Assembly (NCBI RefSeq): GCF_000215935.2
Contig: NZ_AFNU02000004.1
Span: forward strand, 186,001-250,000
Reading direction: 5' to 3'
Origin: Haloplasma contractile SSD-17B
GTDB lineage: Bacteria; Bacillota_I; Bacilli_A; Haloplasmatales; Haloplasmataceae
Length of the DNA: 64,000 bases
Below the pieces are notes generated by a model. It made no database searches. It was not told where the DNA came from and worked only from the letters and a program-made list of their open reading frames with translations. Shown piece by piece: positions 1 through 8,791 of the stretch; within the stretch, counting starts at the first letter, position 1, and each line of letters opens with the position of its first letter. A program made the translations under genes and the position numbers.

Positions 1-117
1 AAATGCATAGGAATGTTCATTGTTTACATCTACTATTTTAAAGTACCATCCCTCAAAATAATTATTCTTTTTTCTTCGCCCATGGTATAAATCTGGATTT
101 CTAATTTCTTTAAACAT
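1..117 (-). CDS. tocopherol cyclase-like protein, N-terminal fragment
   Basis: The first 39 codons of a gene that runs off the left edge of the window. The translation starts MFKEIRNPDLYHG and continues with FEGWYFKIVD, a pattern I associate with the tocopherol-cyclase-like family of bacterial proteins (PDxYHG followed by a FEGWYFK segment). The reading frame stays open to base 1. The role in bacteria is not established. Only the extreme N-terminus is visible, so the family call is tentative. Confidence 0.55.
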   Translation of the reverse strand, partial: MFKEIRNPDLYHGRRKKNNYFEGWYFKIVDVNNEHSYAF

Positions 118-207
118 AATTAAACAATAGGAGTAATCCTATCTACTACCCCCTTTATATTAAACCTTCTTTATTTTATACGTTTGATCGCTCAATTTTA
201 TTCCTCT

Positions 208-1200
208 TTAGTCCTCTGTTGGATACTTTAGTTTCCATTGAAAGCGAATTTTATCCATTATTTCTAATATACTAACAGTATCTTTTAGAGGATTTACATC
301 ACTTTCTAGTTTTTTGTTTAGAATACAGTCTCCTACTTCCTCTGCCTCATACTCATAACCATTCTTCTTAAATGAACCAATAAACTCTTCAACAATCTCT
401 CCATTTTTTATTAACTTTGCTCTTTCTGCCATAAAGAAATGATCAACTTCAATCTGACCATCTGTTCCGTATATAATTGCTTTTGTACCTATATCTGTTC
501 TTAAAGCAGAGTTAAGAGAACCTATACTACCGTTTTTATATTTTAACAAGATAGACGCTTGTTCATCAACACCTGTTTCTCCTATATCCGCAACACTTAA
601 TATTTGATCTGGATTTAATCCTAGAAACATAGTGGTGTAGGTAACTGGATAAATTCCTACATCTAGTAGTGAACCCCCACCTAAATTCGGATTAAATAAA
701 CGACTCTCAGGTTGTAAGTTACTTCTAAATCCGAAGTTAGCCTGGAGCATTTGAACTTTTCCAATTAGATTATTATTCACCCATTTTTTAACTTCTCTAG
801 TGGTTGGTAAAAATTTCGTCCACATCGCTTCCATTAAAAAAACTTTATGTTTCTTAGCAAGATCAATTACTTCCTTTGCATCATTTGCATTAAGCGTAAA
901 CGGCTTCTCACATAAAACGTGTTTACCATTTTCGATACATAGGATCATGTTCTCCTTATGATAGGTATGTGGTGTTCCAATATATATTACATCAACATCC
1001 GGATTCTTAGCTAATTCTTCATAGCTACCATGTGCTTTTTTTGCAGAAAACGCTTCTTTAAATGTTTCTGCTTTTGATAACGTGCGTGAAGCAACAGCTT
1101 CTAATGTTCCATTCTTAACAACTTTTAAACCTTTTGCAAATTGACTTGCAATCATTCCTGTTCCAATGATACCCCATTTTACTTTAGAATTTTGTTTCAT
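208..1200 (-). CDS. Gfo/Idh/MocA family NAD(P)-dependent oxidoreductase
   Basis: A protein of about 330 residues with an N-terminal Rossmann fold (GIIGTGMIASQFAKGL, residues ~9-25), the EKPFTLN segment around residue 100 that carries the conserved catalytic-region lysine of this family, and a C-terminal alpha/beta substrate domain. Family members oxidise or reduce sugars, inositols or dihydrodiols. The substrate cannot be read from the sequence. I use the ATG at 1200 rather than the GTG at 1209, because AGAGGTGA stands 5 bases before it and overlaps the GTG. It lies downstream of megL but a terminator hairpin separates the two, so it is probably a separate transcript. Confidence 0.85.
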   Translation of the reverse strand: MKQNSKVKWGIIGTGMIASQFAKGLKVVKNGTLEAVASRTLSKAETFKEAFSAKKAHGSYEELAKNPDVDVIYIGTPHTYHKENMILCIENGKHVLCEKPFTLNANDAKEVIDLAKKHKVFLMEAMWTKFLPTTREVKKWVNNNLIGKVQMLQANFGFRSNLQPESRLFNPNLGGGSLLDVGIYPVTYTTMFLGLNPDQILSVADIGETGVDEQASILLKYKNGSIGSLNSALRTDIGTKAIIYGTDGQIEVDHFFMAERAKLIKNGEIVEEFIGSFKKNGYEYEAEEVGDCILNKKLESDVNPLKDTVSILEIMDKIRFQWKLKYPTED

Positions 1201-1267
1201 TTTAATCACCTCTCTTATTATATTAACTTATTTTTCATATTCAATCTATAAAACTACATAAAAATAT

Positions 1268-1304
1268 AAGAGTAACTACTTAATCTTTAATTTAAAGTAG
1301 TTAC
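1268..1304 (-). terminator. hairpin terminator between megL and the oxidoreductase
   Basis: A 12-bp inverted repeat (AGAGTAACTACT and its complement) around a short loop, T-rich on both sides. It most likely ends the megL transcript. Confidence 0.6.
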
Positions 1305-1334
1305 TCTATATTTTATTTATAGGTGAAGTAATGC

Positions 1335-2519
1335 TTATATAGTTGCTAAAGCCTGATCTAGATCAGCTATTATATCATCAACATCTTCAAGTCCAATCGA
1401 TAATCGTATCAATTCGTCTGAAATACCAGATGCCAATCGTTCCTCTTTTGTATAAGGTGAATGGGTCATACTAGCAGGATGTTGTATGAGTGTTTCTAAA
1501 TCTCCCAAAGATACTGCTAGCTTACACAGTTTTGTAGAATTTATTAATTCCTTACCATCTTCAAGACCACCATCTAATTCAAACGATATTATAGCTCCCG
1601 GTCTTTTCATTTGACGTTTAGCTAATTCATATTGTGGATGCGACTCTAGTCCTGGATAATATACACGTTTCACTTTTTTATGTTGTTCAAGATATCTTGC
1701 TACTACTTCTGCTTGTTCACAGTGTTTCTCCATTCTTAATGCCAATGTCTTTACGCCTCTTATTACTAAGAATGCATCAAATGGTGATAATACTGAGCCA
1801 GTCATGTCCTTTAAACCTACATATCGTAAATCAGTTAAAAGTTCTTCCTTTGCACAAATAAATCCACATATTACATCTCCATGCCCATTTAAATATTTCG
1901 TTCCTGAATGAATGACAAGATCAGCACCAAGATCCATAGGTCTTTGTAAATATGGAGTAGCAAATGTATTATCCACCATTAGGTATGCATTATATTCTTT
2001 AGCTATAACTGACATTGCTTTTATATCTACCAGTTTGAGTGATGGATTACTTGGGGTTTCACAATAAATTAGTTTAGTATTTTTCCTCATTGCGTTTTTT
2101 ACTTCATTCGGATTACTTGCATCAACTAATGTTACATCAACTCCAAAACGAGATAAGCCATGCATAAAATATGCAAAAGTACATCCATATAAATTACAGT
2201 CGGATACAATATGATCCCCTTTACTAAGTAATGTCCATATTGGTGTTGATACTGCACTAATTCCGGATGCTGTTGAGATACATCCATCCGCATTTTCTAG
2301 TGATGCTATTTTATCTTCTAAAACCGTTAGTGTTGGGTTCCCTAATCTTGTATAAATATATCCTGGCTCTTCTAACTTAAATCGATTTCCACCCTGATCT
2401 GCATGATCAAAAACAAAAGTTGAAGTCTGATAAATTGGCGTTGCAAGGGTACCATGTTTATTGTCATCGTGTCCTGCATGTATTGCTCGAGTTGAAAATC
2501 CTTTATCTTGTTTGCTCAT
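1335..2519 (-). CDS. megL: L-methionine gamma-lyase (PLP-dependent Cys/Met metabolism enzyme)
   Basis: A 394-residue fold-type I PLP enzyme of the Cys/Met metabolism family. Visible are the YTRLGNPT segment (~55-62), the phosphate-binding/active-site region with [12 protein letters not shown] (~110-121), [12 protein letters not shown] (~182-193) and the PLP lysine in [11 protein letters not shown] (~205-215). The Tyr-Gly-Cys-Thr-Phe segment matches methionine gamma-lyase, where that cysteine helps substrate specificity, better than cystathionine gamma-lyase or beta-lyase. The expected reaction is methionine to methanethiol, 2-oxobutyrate and ammonia. No other sulfur amino acid gene is adjacent. 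A good Shine-Dalgarno (AGGGAGGG) precedes the ATG. Confidence 0.85.
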   Translation of the reverse strand: MSKQDKGFSTRAIHAGHDDNKHGTLATPIYQTSTFVFDHADQGGNRFKLEEPGYIYTRLGNPTLTVLEDKIASLENADGCISTASGISAVSTPIWTLLSKGDHIVSDCNLYGCTFAYFMHGLSRFGVDVTLVDASNPNEVKNAMRKNTKLIYCETPSNPSLKLVDIKAMSVIAKEYNAYLMVDNTFATPYLQRPMDLGADLVIHSGTKYLNGHGDVICGFICAKEELLTDLRYVGLKDMTGSVLSPFDAFLVIRGVKTLALRMEKHCEQAEVVARYLEQHKKVKRVYYPGLESHPQYELAKRQMKRPGAIISFELDGGLEDGKELINSTKLCKLAVSLGDLETLIQHPASMTHSPYTKEERLASGISDELIRLSIGLEDVDDIIADLDQALATI

Positions 2520-2575
2520 ATAAATCCCTCCCTTAGTACTATATTACCATTATTATGTAAGCGCTTCAATAATTA

Positions 2576-3520
2576 TTAGTTTTTTCTACTTAATTGTTCT
2601 CTAACAATTTTACTCCAGTTTATTTTAAGGTCTTTAAGAAAGGTCTCATGATTCAAATAATTTTCAGTACAATTAAATCCATTTGTATACAACTCTTTTA
2701 TTTGGGTATTACTTAGAGTAAAATCTTTTGTATCAATTTTTTCATTATAATCAATTATTATAGTACGAACTAAATCTTCATTTTTTATAAAATTTGTTTC
2801 ATCACGATTCGTAGTTGTGTCTATTAAATCTTTAATATATGAATAAAATCCATCCTTTCCGTTGTAACTGTTACTCATCACATCTCTAATCTTTAGTCCT
2901 ATAGTTGGCCACTTACTATCTTCATCGAAAAGCCAAATAGGATAACTACTAAGTAATCCACCATCTACAATTAAACTACTTCCTTTTTCATACTCTAATT
3001 TAACTGGAGTGAAGTATAGAGGTATATTACAACTCATACGAACTGCCTTTGCAATACTGAATGTTTTTGGGTTTATTCCGTAATCTACTAAATCATCAGG
3101 TAATACTAGCATCTTTCTTTTTGTAACATCACTTGCTATGATTTTTAATTTGGTATTACCGTTTCTATATACATCTCCAAAACTCTCTATTCCTTTAACT
3201 TTTAATAAGTCATTCAGCCACTCCTCAAGATATCTACTGTCATATAGTCCGTTATTAGTAAATAAAGAGATCCATCGACCTAATAGCGGTAATTTTCCTG
3301 TCTTGGTTTTCTTTGTAAATTTATTGAAGTCTGTGTTCATAATGATTGTTTCTAACTCATCAGGTAAGTACCCAGCCATAATCAAAGATGCTATTATTGA
3401 TCCTGCTGAAGTTCCACCACAACGCTCTATATCAAATCCTTGATTAAACAAAGACTTGTACGCTCCGATAAACGATAAACCTAGAACGCCTCCACCTTCA
3501 AATATTAAGTCTATCTTCAT
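2576..3520 (-). CDS. patatin-like phospholipase
   Basis: A 314-residue patatin-family acyl hydrolase. The oxyanion-hole glycines are in FEGGGVLGLSFIGA (~8-21), the nucleophile serine in GTSAGS (~37-42, the GxSxG motif), and the catalytic aspartate in VDGGLLSSYP (~187-196), so the Ser-Asp dyad is complete. No signal peptide is visible, so a cytoplasmic or peripheral membrane enzyme acting on lipid acyl esters is expected. The substrate is unknown. A ribosome-binding site GGGGGATAT precedes the ATG. It is a separate unit from its neighbours. Confidence 0.85.
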   Translation of the reverse strand: MKIDLIFEGGGVLGLSFIGAYKSLFNQGFDIERCGGTSAGSIIASLIMAGYLPDELETIIMNTDFNKFTKKTKTGKLPLLGRWISLFTNNGLYDSRYLEEWLNDLLKVKGIESFGDVYRNGNTKLKIIASDVTKRKMLVLPDDLVDYGINPKTFSIAKAVRMSCNIPLYFTPVKLEYEKGSSLIVDGGLLSSYPIWLFDEDSKWPTIGLKIRDVMSNSYNGKDGFYSYIKDLIDTTTNRDETNFIKNEDLVRTIIIDYNEKIDTKDFTLSNTQIKELYTNGFNCTENYLNHETFLKDLKINWSKIVREQLSRKN

Positions 3521-3636
3521 CTATATCCCCCCTACTATCATGATATGTTAAAACCATATAATCGACATCCATCATTTGAGGACTTTCTTGATTATGTAAG
3601 CCAATATTCGACATTATTTTTATGCTTTATCATAGC

Positions 3637-3667
3637 AAAAAAGGCATCAACTTATATAGTTAATGCC
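3637..3667 (-). terminator. rho-independent terminator of the DegV gene
   Basis: On the minus strand, GGCATTAACT pairs with AGTTGATGCC (3643-3667) and is followed by six T (3637-3642). It lies about 40 bases after the DegV stop codon. Confidence 0.75.
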
Positions 3668-3709
3668 TTAGTATTTAATAGTTTCGTATTTAGTAGCTAG
3701 TGATCCTAT

Positions 3710-4585
3710 TTATAATTGATTGATATATACCTTTGGTTCTTTATTAAAAAAGAATATACCAATTCCACCGATTCCAATGTGTGTTCCTAATGCACTACCA
3801 ATTGTATCTACAAATGTCTTTATATTTGTAAACTTCTCTTTTAGGAGTTTCTCCACCTGACACGCCATTCCTTCGTCATCAGCATGGCATATACCTACAA
3901 TTTGATTCGGAAACTGTTTTATCTTTTCCTCTACTATTTCAACAATAGTATTTAATAATTTTTTATTTCCTCTTACTTTTTTGTAAATTTTTATTTCACC
4001 ATCTATTACTCTTAGTATTGGTTTTACTCTAAGAACATTACCAATGAATGCCTCTGCCTTTGTGACTCTTCCACTTTTTATAATATACTTTAAATCTGCT
4101 ATTGTAAAAATATGTTCACAATGATTAGAAAGATCATTTAGTACTTCAAGTATTTCATTTTTGTTATATTTTTTTTCAATTAATAGAGCAGCTTGTAATG
4201 CCATTATTCCAGCTATTGCAGATCCACCCTTAGAATCTATAACATGTATACTAGAATCTTTATACTCATCCATTAGTTGATTTGAAACCATATTTATTAC
4301 TTGATGGGTTCCAGATAGTTTAGATGATAAAGTTATAATAATTATGTCATCACCATTTTTCGCGGATTTCTCTAGTACTTTAATAATCTCTAAAGGATTT
4401 GGTTGAGATGTTTTCAAATCTTTACCTTCACGTAATGAGTTATAAACTTCCTCAACTTTGATATTACGTTTGTCTAGATATTCTGTTTCGTCAATGTGTA
4501 CAGATAATGGAATCATATCGATATCATACTGATCAAATAAATCCCGTGGTAAATCAGCGGTACTATCAACCACAATTCTCAACAT
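3710..4585 (-). CDS. DegV family fatty-acid-binding protein
   Basis: A 291-residue DegV protein. The diagnostic N-terminus is present (VDSTADLPRDLFDQYDIDMIPL), as are the TSQPNP segment (~59-64) and the GSALGTHIGIGGIGIFF segment near the C-terminus, which holds lipid-contacting residues. DegV/FakB proteins bind a fatty acid and, where a FakA kinase exists, present it for phosphorylation and entry into phospholipid synthesis. No fakA is nearby, so this role is family inference. A Shine-Dalgarno (TAGGAGG) lies before the ATG. Confidence 0.9.
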   Translation of the reverse strand: MLRIVVDSTADLPRDLFDQYDIDMIPLSVHIDETEYLDKRNIKVEEVYNSLREGKDLKTSQPNPLEIIKVLEKSAKNGDDIIIITLSSKLSGTHQVINMVSNQLMDEYKDSSIHVIDSKGGSAIAGIMALQAALLIEKKYNKNEILEVLNDLSNHCEHIFTIADLKYIIKSGRVTKAEAFIGNVLRVKPILRVIDGEIKIYKKVRGNKKLLNTIVEIVEEKIKQFPNQIVGICHADDEGMACQVEKLLKEKFTNIKTFVDTIGSALGTHIGIGGIGIFFFNKEPKVYINQL

Positions 4586-4759
4586 ATTATTACCTCCTAT
4601 AATTATCCTTTTAGTTGATATTATTCTTGTATATATAATATCATAAAATAATAGATATATTCTATCAAATAGACATATTATCTATATTTCTATAAACTTA
4701 GTTATTATATATTAATGTTTGTAATATATTATATATGTTCACTAGTAGTCTTTATGCAT

Positions 4760-4800
4760 AAAAAAAAGTCAAAATAATCACTATTACTTTGACTTTTTTT
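4760..4800 (-). terminator. bidirectional-looking terminator after the encapsulin gene
   Basis: AAAAAAAGTCAAA pairs with its complement around a short AT-rich loop, with T-runs on both strands. It lies immediately downstream of the encapsulin stop codon. Confidence 0.7.
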
Positions 4801-4807
4801 ATTTTTT

Positions 4808-5596
4808 CTATAATGAATAATTAATAATTAATGATGGATCAAGTGTTCGATGTGTAAATGATTCAGTAATAAAAAGTCTTACTGTTTTAACATCACTTGA
4901 TTGAAAACCAATCGATAGATCTTTACCAATTGTCATCTCTAAATCTTCATGATCATATGGAACTAGTAAAGCTCCATCAACAACATGACTATATACAATG
5001 TCTGTTCCTGTTAAGTTTTCAATTCTATCCTTTAGAGGAACACCTTCTATTTTTTGATTAATTAGCTTCATTGCTTTATCCCCTACAATTAATGTATAGG
5101 GGGTGTCTACATAGTTCTTTTTAAGTCTTAGTATACCATCGGTAATTGCATCCATTATTGAAGACCCATCTTTTCCAAATTCGATTACTTGATTTTCAGA
5201 GTCATTAATTAAACCATTTATTCCTGCACCTTCAATTCCATTATAGAGTGCATTTTCTTCAAATAACGCAATCTCTTTGACAGCTTCCTCAAGAGGTTCA
5301 AGATTTACATCCTTAGCACCTCTTATAAGGTTATCAATCTCCCAACGATCTAAATCAAATTCAACTCTAGTTTCAACCAAAGGTTTAACTTTGTATAAAC
5401 CGTATCTAGTATCGTTATTATATTCCTTAACCTCATTTAACCGACCTTCTTCAACAACAGTATAATTCCAACCCTTTGGTCCGTCTACATGCAATACCCT
5501 TCTCGCAGATAAATAAGTATTCAAGACATCTTTTGCACGAGAATCAATTTCATTCCATTGCTCACTATTTAGTGGTGCAACATTTCGTTTTAACAT
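4808..5596 (-). CDS. encapsulin shell protein (type 1, linocin-M18-like)
   Basis: A 262-residue HK97-fold shell protein of encapsulin nanocompartments. The start LKRNVAPLNSEQWNEID and the segment ETRVEFDLDRWEIDNLIRGA are characteristic of type 1 encapsulins, as are the length and the C-terminal ESFTHRTLDPSLII. Many copies self-assemble into a hollow icosahedral particle that captures cargo through a C-terminal peptide. The gene directly upstream in the same direction, 30 bases away, encodes the ferritin-like cargo, so the pair should form an iron-storing compartment in the cytoplasm. Shine-Dalgarno AAGGAGGAATAAAG precedes the ATG. Confidence 0.93.
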   Translation of the reverse strand: MLKRNVAPLNSEQWNEIDSRAKDVLNTYLSARRVLHVDGPKGWNYTVVEEGRLNEVKEYNNDTRYGLYKVKPLVETRVEFDLDRWEIDNLIRGAKDVNLEPLEEAVKEIALFEENALYNGIEGAGINGLINDSENQVIEFGKDGSSIMDAITDGILRLKKNYVDTPYTLIVGDKAMKLINQKIEGVPLKDRIENLTGTDIVYSHVVDGALLVPYDHEDLEMTIGKDLSIGFQSSDVKTVRLFITESFTHRTLDPSLIINYSL

Positions 5597-5626
5597 AAAA
5601 CTTTATTCCTCCTTATAAATATTATC

Positions 5627-5953
5627 TTATTTCATATTTTTTAGATTACCAATATTCAAACTATCATTCTCATTTGTTTCATCTGTTTTATCCTCTTTAA
5701 AAAGATTTCGTCGCATCTCTTCGTCCCATCCTGGCATATTTTTTCGCAACCATTCTAACGCCATACATGCATGTTCAATCTCTTCATTTCGATTATGCTC
5801 AAGTATATGTTTCAAGTCTTCATCATTAGACGCAGCTATTCGTTGATGATACCAATTTACTGCCTCAACTTCTTCCATTAAACTTTTTAATGCCCTTACA
5901 CAATTAAGCGCATGCTCATCAAGTTTTTCAATTGGTTCATGATAATCATTCAT
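5627..5953 (-). CDS. encapsulated ferritin-like protein (EncFtn) with cargo-loading peptide
   Basis: A 108-residue two-helix protein. Glutamate- and histidine-rich segments LMEEVEAVNWYHQR (~26-39) and NRNEEIEHACMALEW (~55-69) supply the ExxH-type ligands used by EncFtn for its di-iron ferroxidase site, formed at a dimer interface. After an acidic linker, the C-terminus reads DSLNIGNLKNMK, an encapsulin targeting peptide (hydrophobic-Ile-Gly-x-Leu pattern). It is the first gene of the operon with the shell protein. Expected role: oxidise Fe(II) and store iron inside the encapsulin. No iron-responsive operator was recognised upstream. Confidence 0.92.
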   Translation of the reverse strand: MNDYHEPIEKLDEHALNCVRALKSLMEEVEAVNWYHQRIAASNDEDLKHILEHNRNEEIEHACMALEWLRKNMPGWDEEMRRNLFKEDKTDETNENDSLNIGNLKNMK

Positions 5954-6246
5954 ATAACCACTCCTTCTGTTCGGTATTGTTAAACCAATATTTGGTAATG
6001 TTTCTATTTTAATGCTAACTTATATTACTGCTTATGTCAAACGTAACACTGTATGCTAAATCTGTACAATTAATATTTTATGTTACTAATTAATTATTTA
6101 TGACATATATCGATAGTTTTACAATTACAGTTGACCTATATTATTTCGGATCCATATCACTTGATATATTTTACATATATTAACAAAGAATATCTTTACA
6201 ACTGTACATATTAGATCTAATTTCTTTATAGCAAGAAAGGGGAGAT

Positions 6247-6564
6247 ATGATGGAAACAATGATTAATACTTATAAAGATTTTTGGGTAAGATATGTAGAT
6301 TTTCAAGGCTTAAGTAGTAGACCTCAATATTGGTATGTTGTACTAATTAATTTCATACTTGGGCTTATAATAGCTTTTCTACCTGAAACTAATTCAAGCA
6401 TTTATGGTATAGCAACCTTCATTCCAGGTATAGCATTAACAGTTAAACGATTACATGATACTGATCGCAGTTGATGGATTATATTATGGGTGTTTCTACC
6501 AATAATCGGATTCATTGTACTAGTTGCATTCTTAGTTCAGCCTTCAAAAGCAACAATATATTAA
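6247..6564 (+). pseudogene. DUF805 membrane protein with an in-frame TGA codon
   Basis: The first 75 codons encode a DUF805-type membrane protein: an N-terminal YKDFWVRYVDFQGLSSRPQYWY segment, two hydrophobic helices, and the family signature KRLHDTDRS. A TGA (6472-6474) then interrupts the frame, but the same frame continues with a Trp and a hydrophobic helix (WIILWVFLPIIGFIVLVAFL) to a TAA at 6562-6564, giving the usual ~105-residue family length. In relatives the signature is followed by Gly-Trp-Trp, so the TGA replaces either a GGA Gly or a TGG Trp codon. Because UGA ends other genes here, this is a nonsense mutation or a readthrough site. A Shine-Dalgarno (AAGGGGAG) and a terminator flank it. 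Confidence 0.75.
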
Positions 6565-6576
6565 AAAAATTAATTC

Positions 6577-6619
6577 AAAAAAGAGTTGAAGTTTATTAAT
6601 AAATTTCAACTCTTTTTTT
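6577..6619 (+). terminator. terminator of the DUF805 gene
   Basis: AAAAGAGTTGAA pairs with TTCAACTCTTTT around a ~14-base loop and is followed by seven T. It supports this locus having been an independent transcription unit. Confidence 0.8.
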
Positions 6620-6793
6620 ATATCATATTTCCTATGTTAAATGTTTATACACTATTAATCTACTCTTATATACAGACTTATAATGATTTCTTCTCTTTTC
6701 TATCTTTACTGTGACTTTAACATAGGCATAACTATAAAAAACGAATAACTTATTATATAGCATCAATTTTAAACTATGTAGGAGGTCTAAATA

Positions 6794-7822
6794 ATGGCAT
6801 CTATAATCACTGCTTGTAGTGAGTTTATGTTACCCGGATCTAAAAATATTAAAGTATCAGGTCGTACTATGGATTGGAAGGATCATTTGGATTCGAGCTT
6901 TATTGTTGTACCTAGGGGCACTCAAATTCATAGTTATTATGATGGAGAAGATAAGAATAAAGTACCATTTAAACAAGGTATGAAATGGGTAACAGAATAT
7001 GGTTATGTTGGAATAAATGTATTTCATTTACCTTTACTATTTGATGGTCTTAATGAATATGGTTTATCTGCAGCTTTATTATTTTTAAAGGACGTTAAGT
7101 ATCCACAACCTGACAATAATCCAGAGAATAATATTTCTATGATTTATTTATTGCAATATATTCTAGGAAAGTGTAAAACCGTTAAAGATGTAATCAAATT
7201 TTTGAATAAGGATAAGGTGACTGTTTGTGGTTTGCATGCTTTAGAACTGTCAGGTAATCGCAACATTCACTTAATCATACATGATTCAACTGGTAAAAGT
7301 TTAGTACTAGAGGCGGAAGATGGTGTAATCAAACAATATCATGATGATGATGCATCTGTCTTAACTAACTCTCCGTTTTTACACTGGCACTTAACTAATA
7401 GGAGAAATTATTGTAATTTAACTAGTAAAGATCCATCAACTGAAATACCTTGGACTTCATTTGGTCATGGTAGTGGAATGCAAGGACTTCCCGGTGATTC
7501 ATCACCTCCATCTAGATTTGTTCGTTTATCAGTTTTTAGAACTAATTCACCAATTAGTAATACTGTACACGAGGAAATTCAACAGGCATTTCATATTATT
7601 AATCGTGTTACATTGGTTAATGGTGAAAACAAAGTAGATCGTACCCAGTGGGAGGTAGTCAGAGATCATATTAATAGAATCTATTATCTTCGTACAAATC
7701 AAAACCAATCAATAAGATCCATTAATCTCAATAGGATAGATTTCAGTGCAAATAAAAAATATAATCCTTTACCTTTAGATACGGGTAAGTTGCATGAAGA
7801 TATTACACCATTTTTTTCATAG
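6794..7822 (+). CDS. linear amide C-N hydrolase (choloylglycine hydrolase / penicillin V acylase family)
   Basis: A 342-residue Ntn hydrolase. Cys8, Arg24 (GRTMDW) and Asp27 keep the spacing of the catalytic Cys2, Arg18 and Asp21 of bile salt hydrolases. Asn-Ser-Pro (LTNSP) and GLPGDSSPPSRFVR, which carry the conserved Asn and Arg, are also present. The nucleophile must become the N-terminal residue, so the first seven residues (MASIITA) would have to be removed, as known for Bacillus penicillin V acylase with its short propeptide. No alternative start lies at Cys8. Substrate unknown: bile salts, penicillin V or acyl-homoserine lactones are possible. AGGAGG precedes the ATG. Confidence 0.85.
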   Translation: MASIITACSEFMLPGSKNIKVSGRTMDWKDHLDSSFIVVPRGTQIHSYYDGEDKNKVPFKQGMKWVTEYGYVGINVFHLPLLFDGLNEYGLSAALLFLKDVKYPQPDNNPENNISMIYLLQYILGKCKTVKDVIKFLNKDKVTVCGLHALELSGNRNIHLIIHDSTGKSLVLEAEDGVIKQYHDDDASVLTNSPFLHWHLTNRRNYCNLTSKDPSTEIPWTSFGHGSGMQGLPGDSSPPSRFVRLSVFRTNSPISNTVHEEIQQAFHIINRVTLVNGENKVDRTQWEVVRDHINRIYYLRTNQNQSIRSINLNRIDFSANKKYNPLPLDTGKLHEDITPFFS

Positions 7823-7871
7823 GTTATTTATATATAATGGTTAGCAAACTAATCACTACCTAGAACGGAGT

Positions 7872-7896
7872 GAGACTAGATGTACGTGTTAGTCTC
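7872..7896 (+). terminator. terminator of the amide hydrolase gene
   Basis: GAGACTA pairs with TAGTCTC around an 11-base loop. The downstream strand is T-rich without a continuous T-run. Confidence 0.5.
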
Positions 7897-8077
7897 TACT
7901 ATTTATTTTCTGACCATTTATTAAAATAAGTATACAATTTTACTAGTCCTCATAAAGTTGCTTATAACACATTTAACTGTTTTCAATTTTATAGTACATA
8001 TGTCACTTAGATTTTATATATAATTTTTAAATTCTCATATAATTATTTTTTATTCTTATATATCGTAAGCTACACTT

Positions 8078-8124
8078 TTAAAAAGCATGTTGTAATCAAT
8101 TCATGATTACAACATGCTTTTTAA
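8078..8124. repeat. 21-bp perfect inverted repeat in a 500-bp gene-free stretch
   Basis: Bases 8078-8098 are the exact reverse complement of 8104-8124, with a 5-base loop. The core is AAAAGCATGTTGTAATCA. It has the form of a bidirectional terminator. No gene is visible on either side (7897-8406), and the rest of that stretch shows nothing I can name. Confidence 0.7.
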
Positions 8125-8406
8125 GTTAACTATGTAAATTTCAGGCTTAATCTGAATTACTTTATCAAACAATTTATATTATTTATATAGAACTTATTTT
8201 TCTAGTTTATCCTAGTTACCTTTCCTAACAATTTATGATTCGATTCACCTTTACGCAGTTTATCAGCAAAGAAACTAATAGATACTATAGTGTAAAAAAT
8301 TTATGTTCTACAGTAATCTTAATTATTAGCTTGTATGCTATACTGATTCATTATTTCAATACTCTCATCTAATGATTTTTCAACCATACTGTCCAATATA
8401 TTAATA

Positions 8407-8673
8407 TCAACTTTCAACTTTAAGTAATCTAGAGTTTAATTTAAATATTCTAACCCACTTTATATGATATGGAGATATAAAGAATAAGCTAAACCCAACT
8501 AATGATATGGTTAATCCAATTGATATAGAACCTATTAATTTATTTCTTTCAGGGTAAATATTAACATCATGTACCATATATAGCGATCGAGAAAGTTCAT
8601 TCTCTTTTTGAATAGATTTAAATCTATTTTCACTATAACTCAGGATTTTACCTTTAATAATTAAACATAACAA
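8407..8673 (-). CDS. doubtful small membrane protein
   Basis: An 88-codon frame with one clear hydrophobic helix (SISIGLTISLVGFSLFFIS, about residues 48-66). It opens with TTG inside the terminator hairpin and has no convincing ribosome-binding site. The first ATG with useful length is at about codon 33. No family was recognised. It lies just outside the left end of the integrated element, downstream of the original rlmH terminator, and could be a gene remnant. Confidence 0.25.
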   Translation of the reverse strand: MLCLIIKGKILSYSENRFKSIQKENELSRSLYMVHDVNIYPERNKLIGSISIGLTISLVGFSLFFISPYHIKWVRIFKLNSRLLKVES

Positions 8674-8708
8674 AAAGCTATTCCGACTATTAATGGAATA
8701 GCTTTTTG
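8672..8708 (-). terminator. probable native rlmH terminator, displaced from its gene
   Basis: AAAAAGCTATTCC and GGAATAGCTTTTT form a 13-bp perfect stem around a short loop, with T-runs on both strands. It begins 7 bases beyond the TAA that ends the left copy of the rlmH terminal codons. That is where an rlmH terminator would lie if the element were absent. Confidence 0.7.
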
Positions 8709-8717
8709 TTATACGTT

Positions 8718-8734
8718 ATTTGTGATACGGTTCA
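8718..8734 (-). repeat. left attachment site (duplicate of the rlmH 3' end)
   Basis: Seventeen bases, ATTTGTGATACGGTTCA, identical to 19325-19341 inside rlmH. Read on the minus strand it encodes Glu-Pro-Tyr-His-Lys followed by TAA (8716-8718), the last residues of RlmH. No other rlmH sequence stands here, so this is an attachment-site copy and not a gene duplicate. Confidence 0.85.
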
Positions 8735-8791
8735 CTGTAACGCACTTTAGGTATAAAATTAATCTAATTATTGGTATTTACCAATAATCAC

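Noticed and set aside
6247-6564. Genome-wide UGA = Trp code (code 4)
   Set aside because: rlmH, rnpA and the DUF1934 gene end in TGA at the family-typical length, and Trp is encoded by TGG in the other genes I translated. A single TGA is not evidence for reassignment.
8078-8124. End of an insertion sequence (long inverted repeat)
   Set aside because: The arms are only 5 bases apart and have T-runs at both ends, so a terminator explains it better. No second copy was seen.
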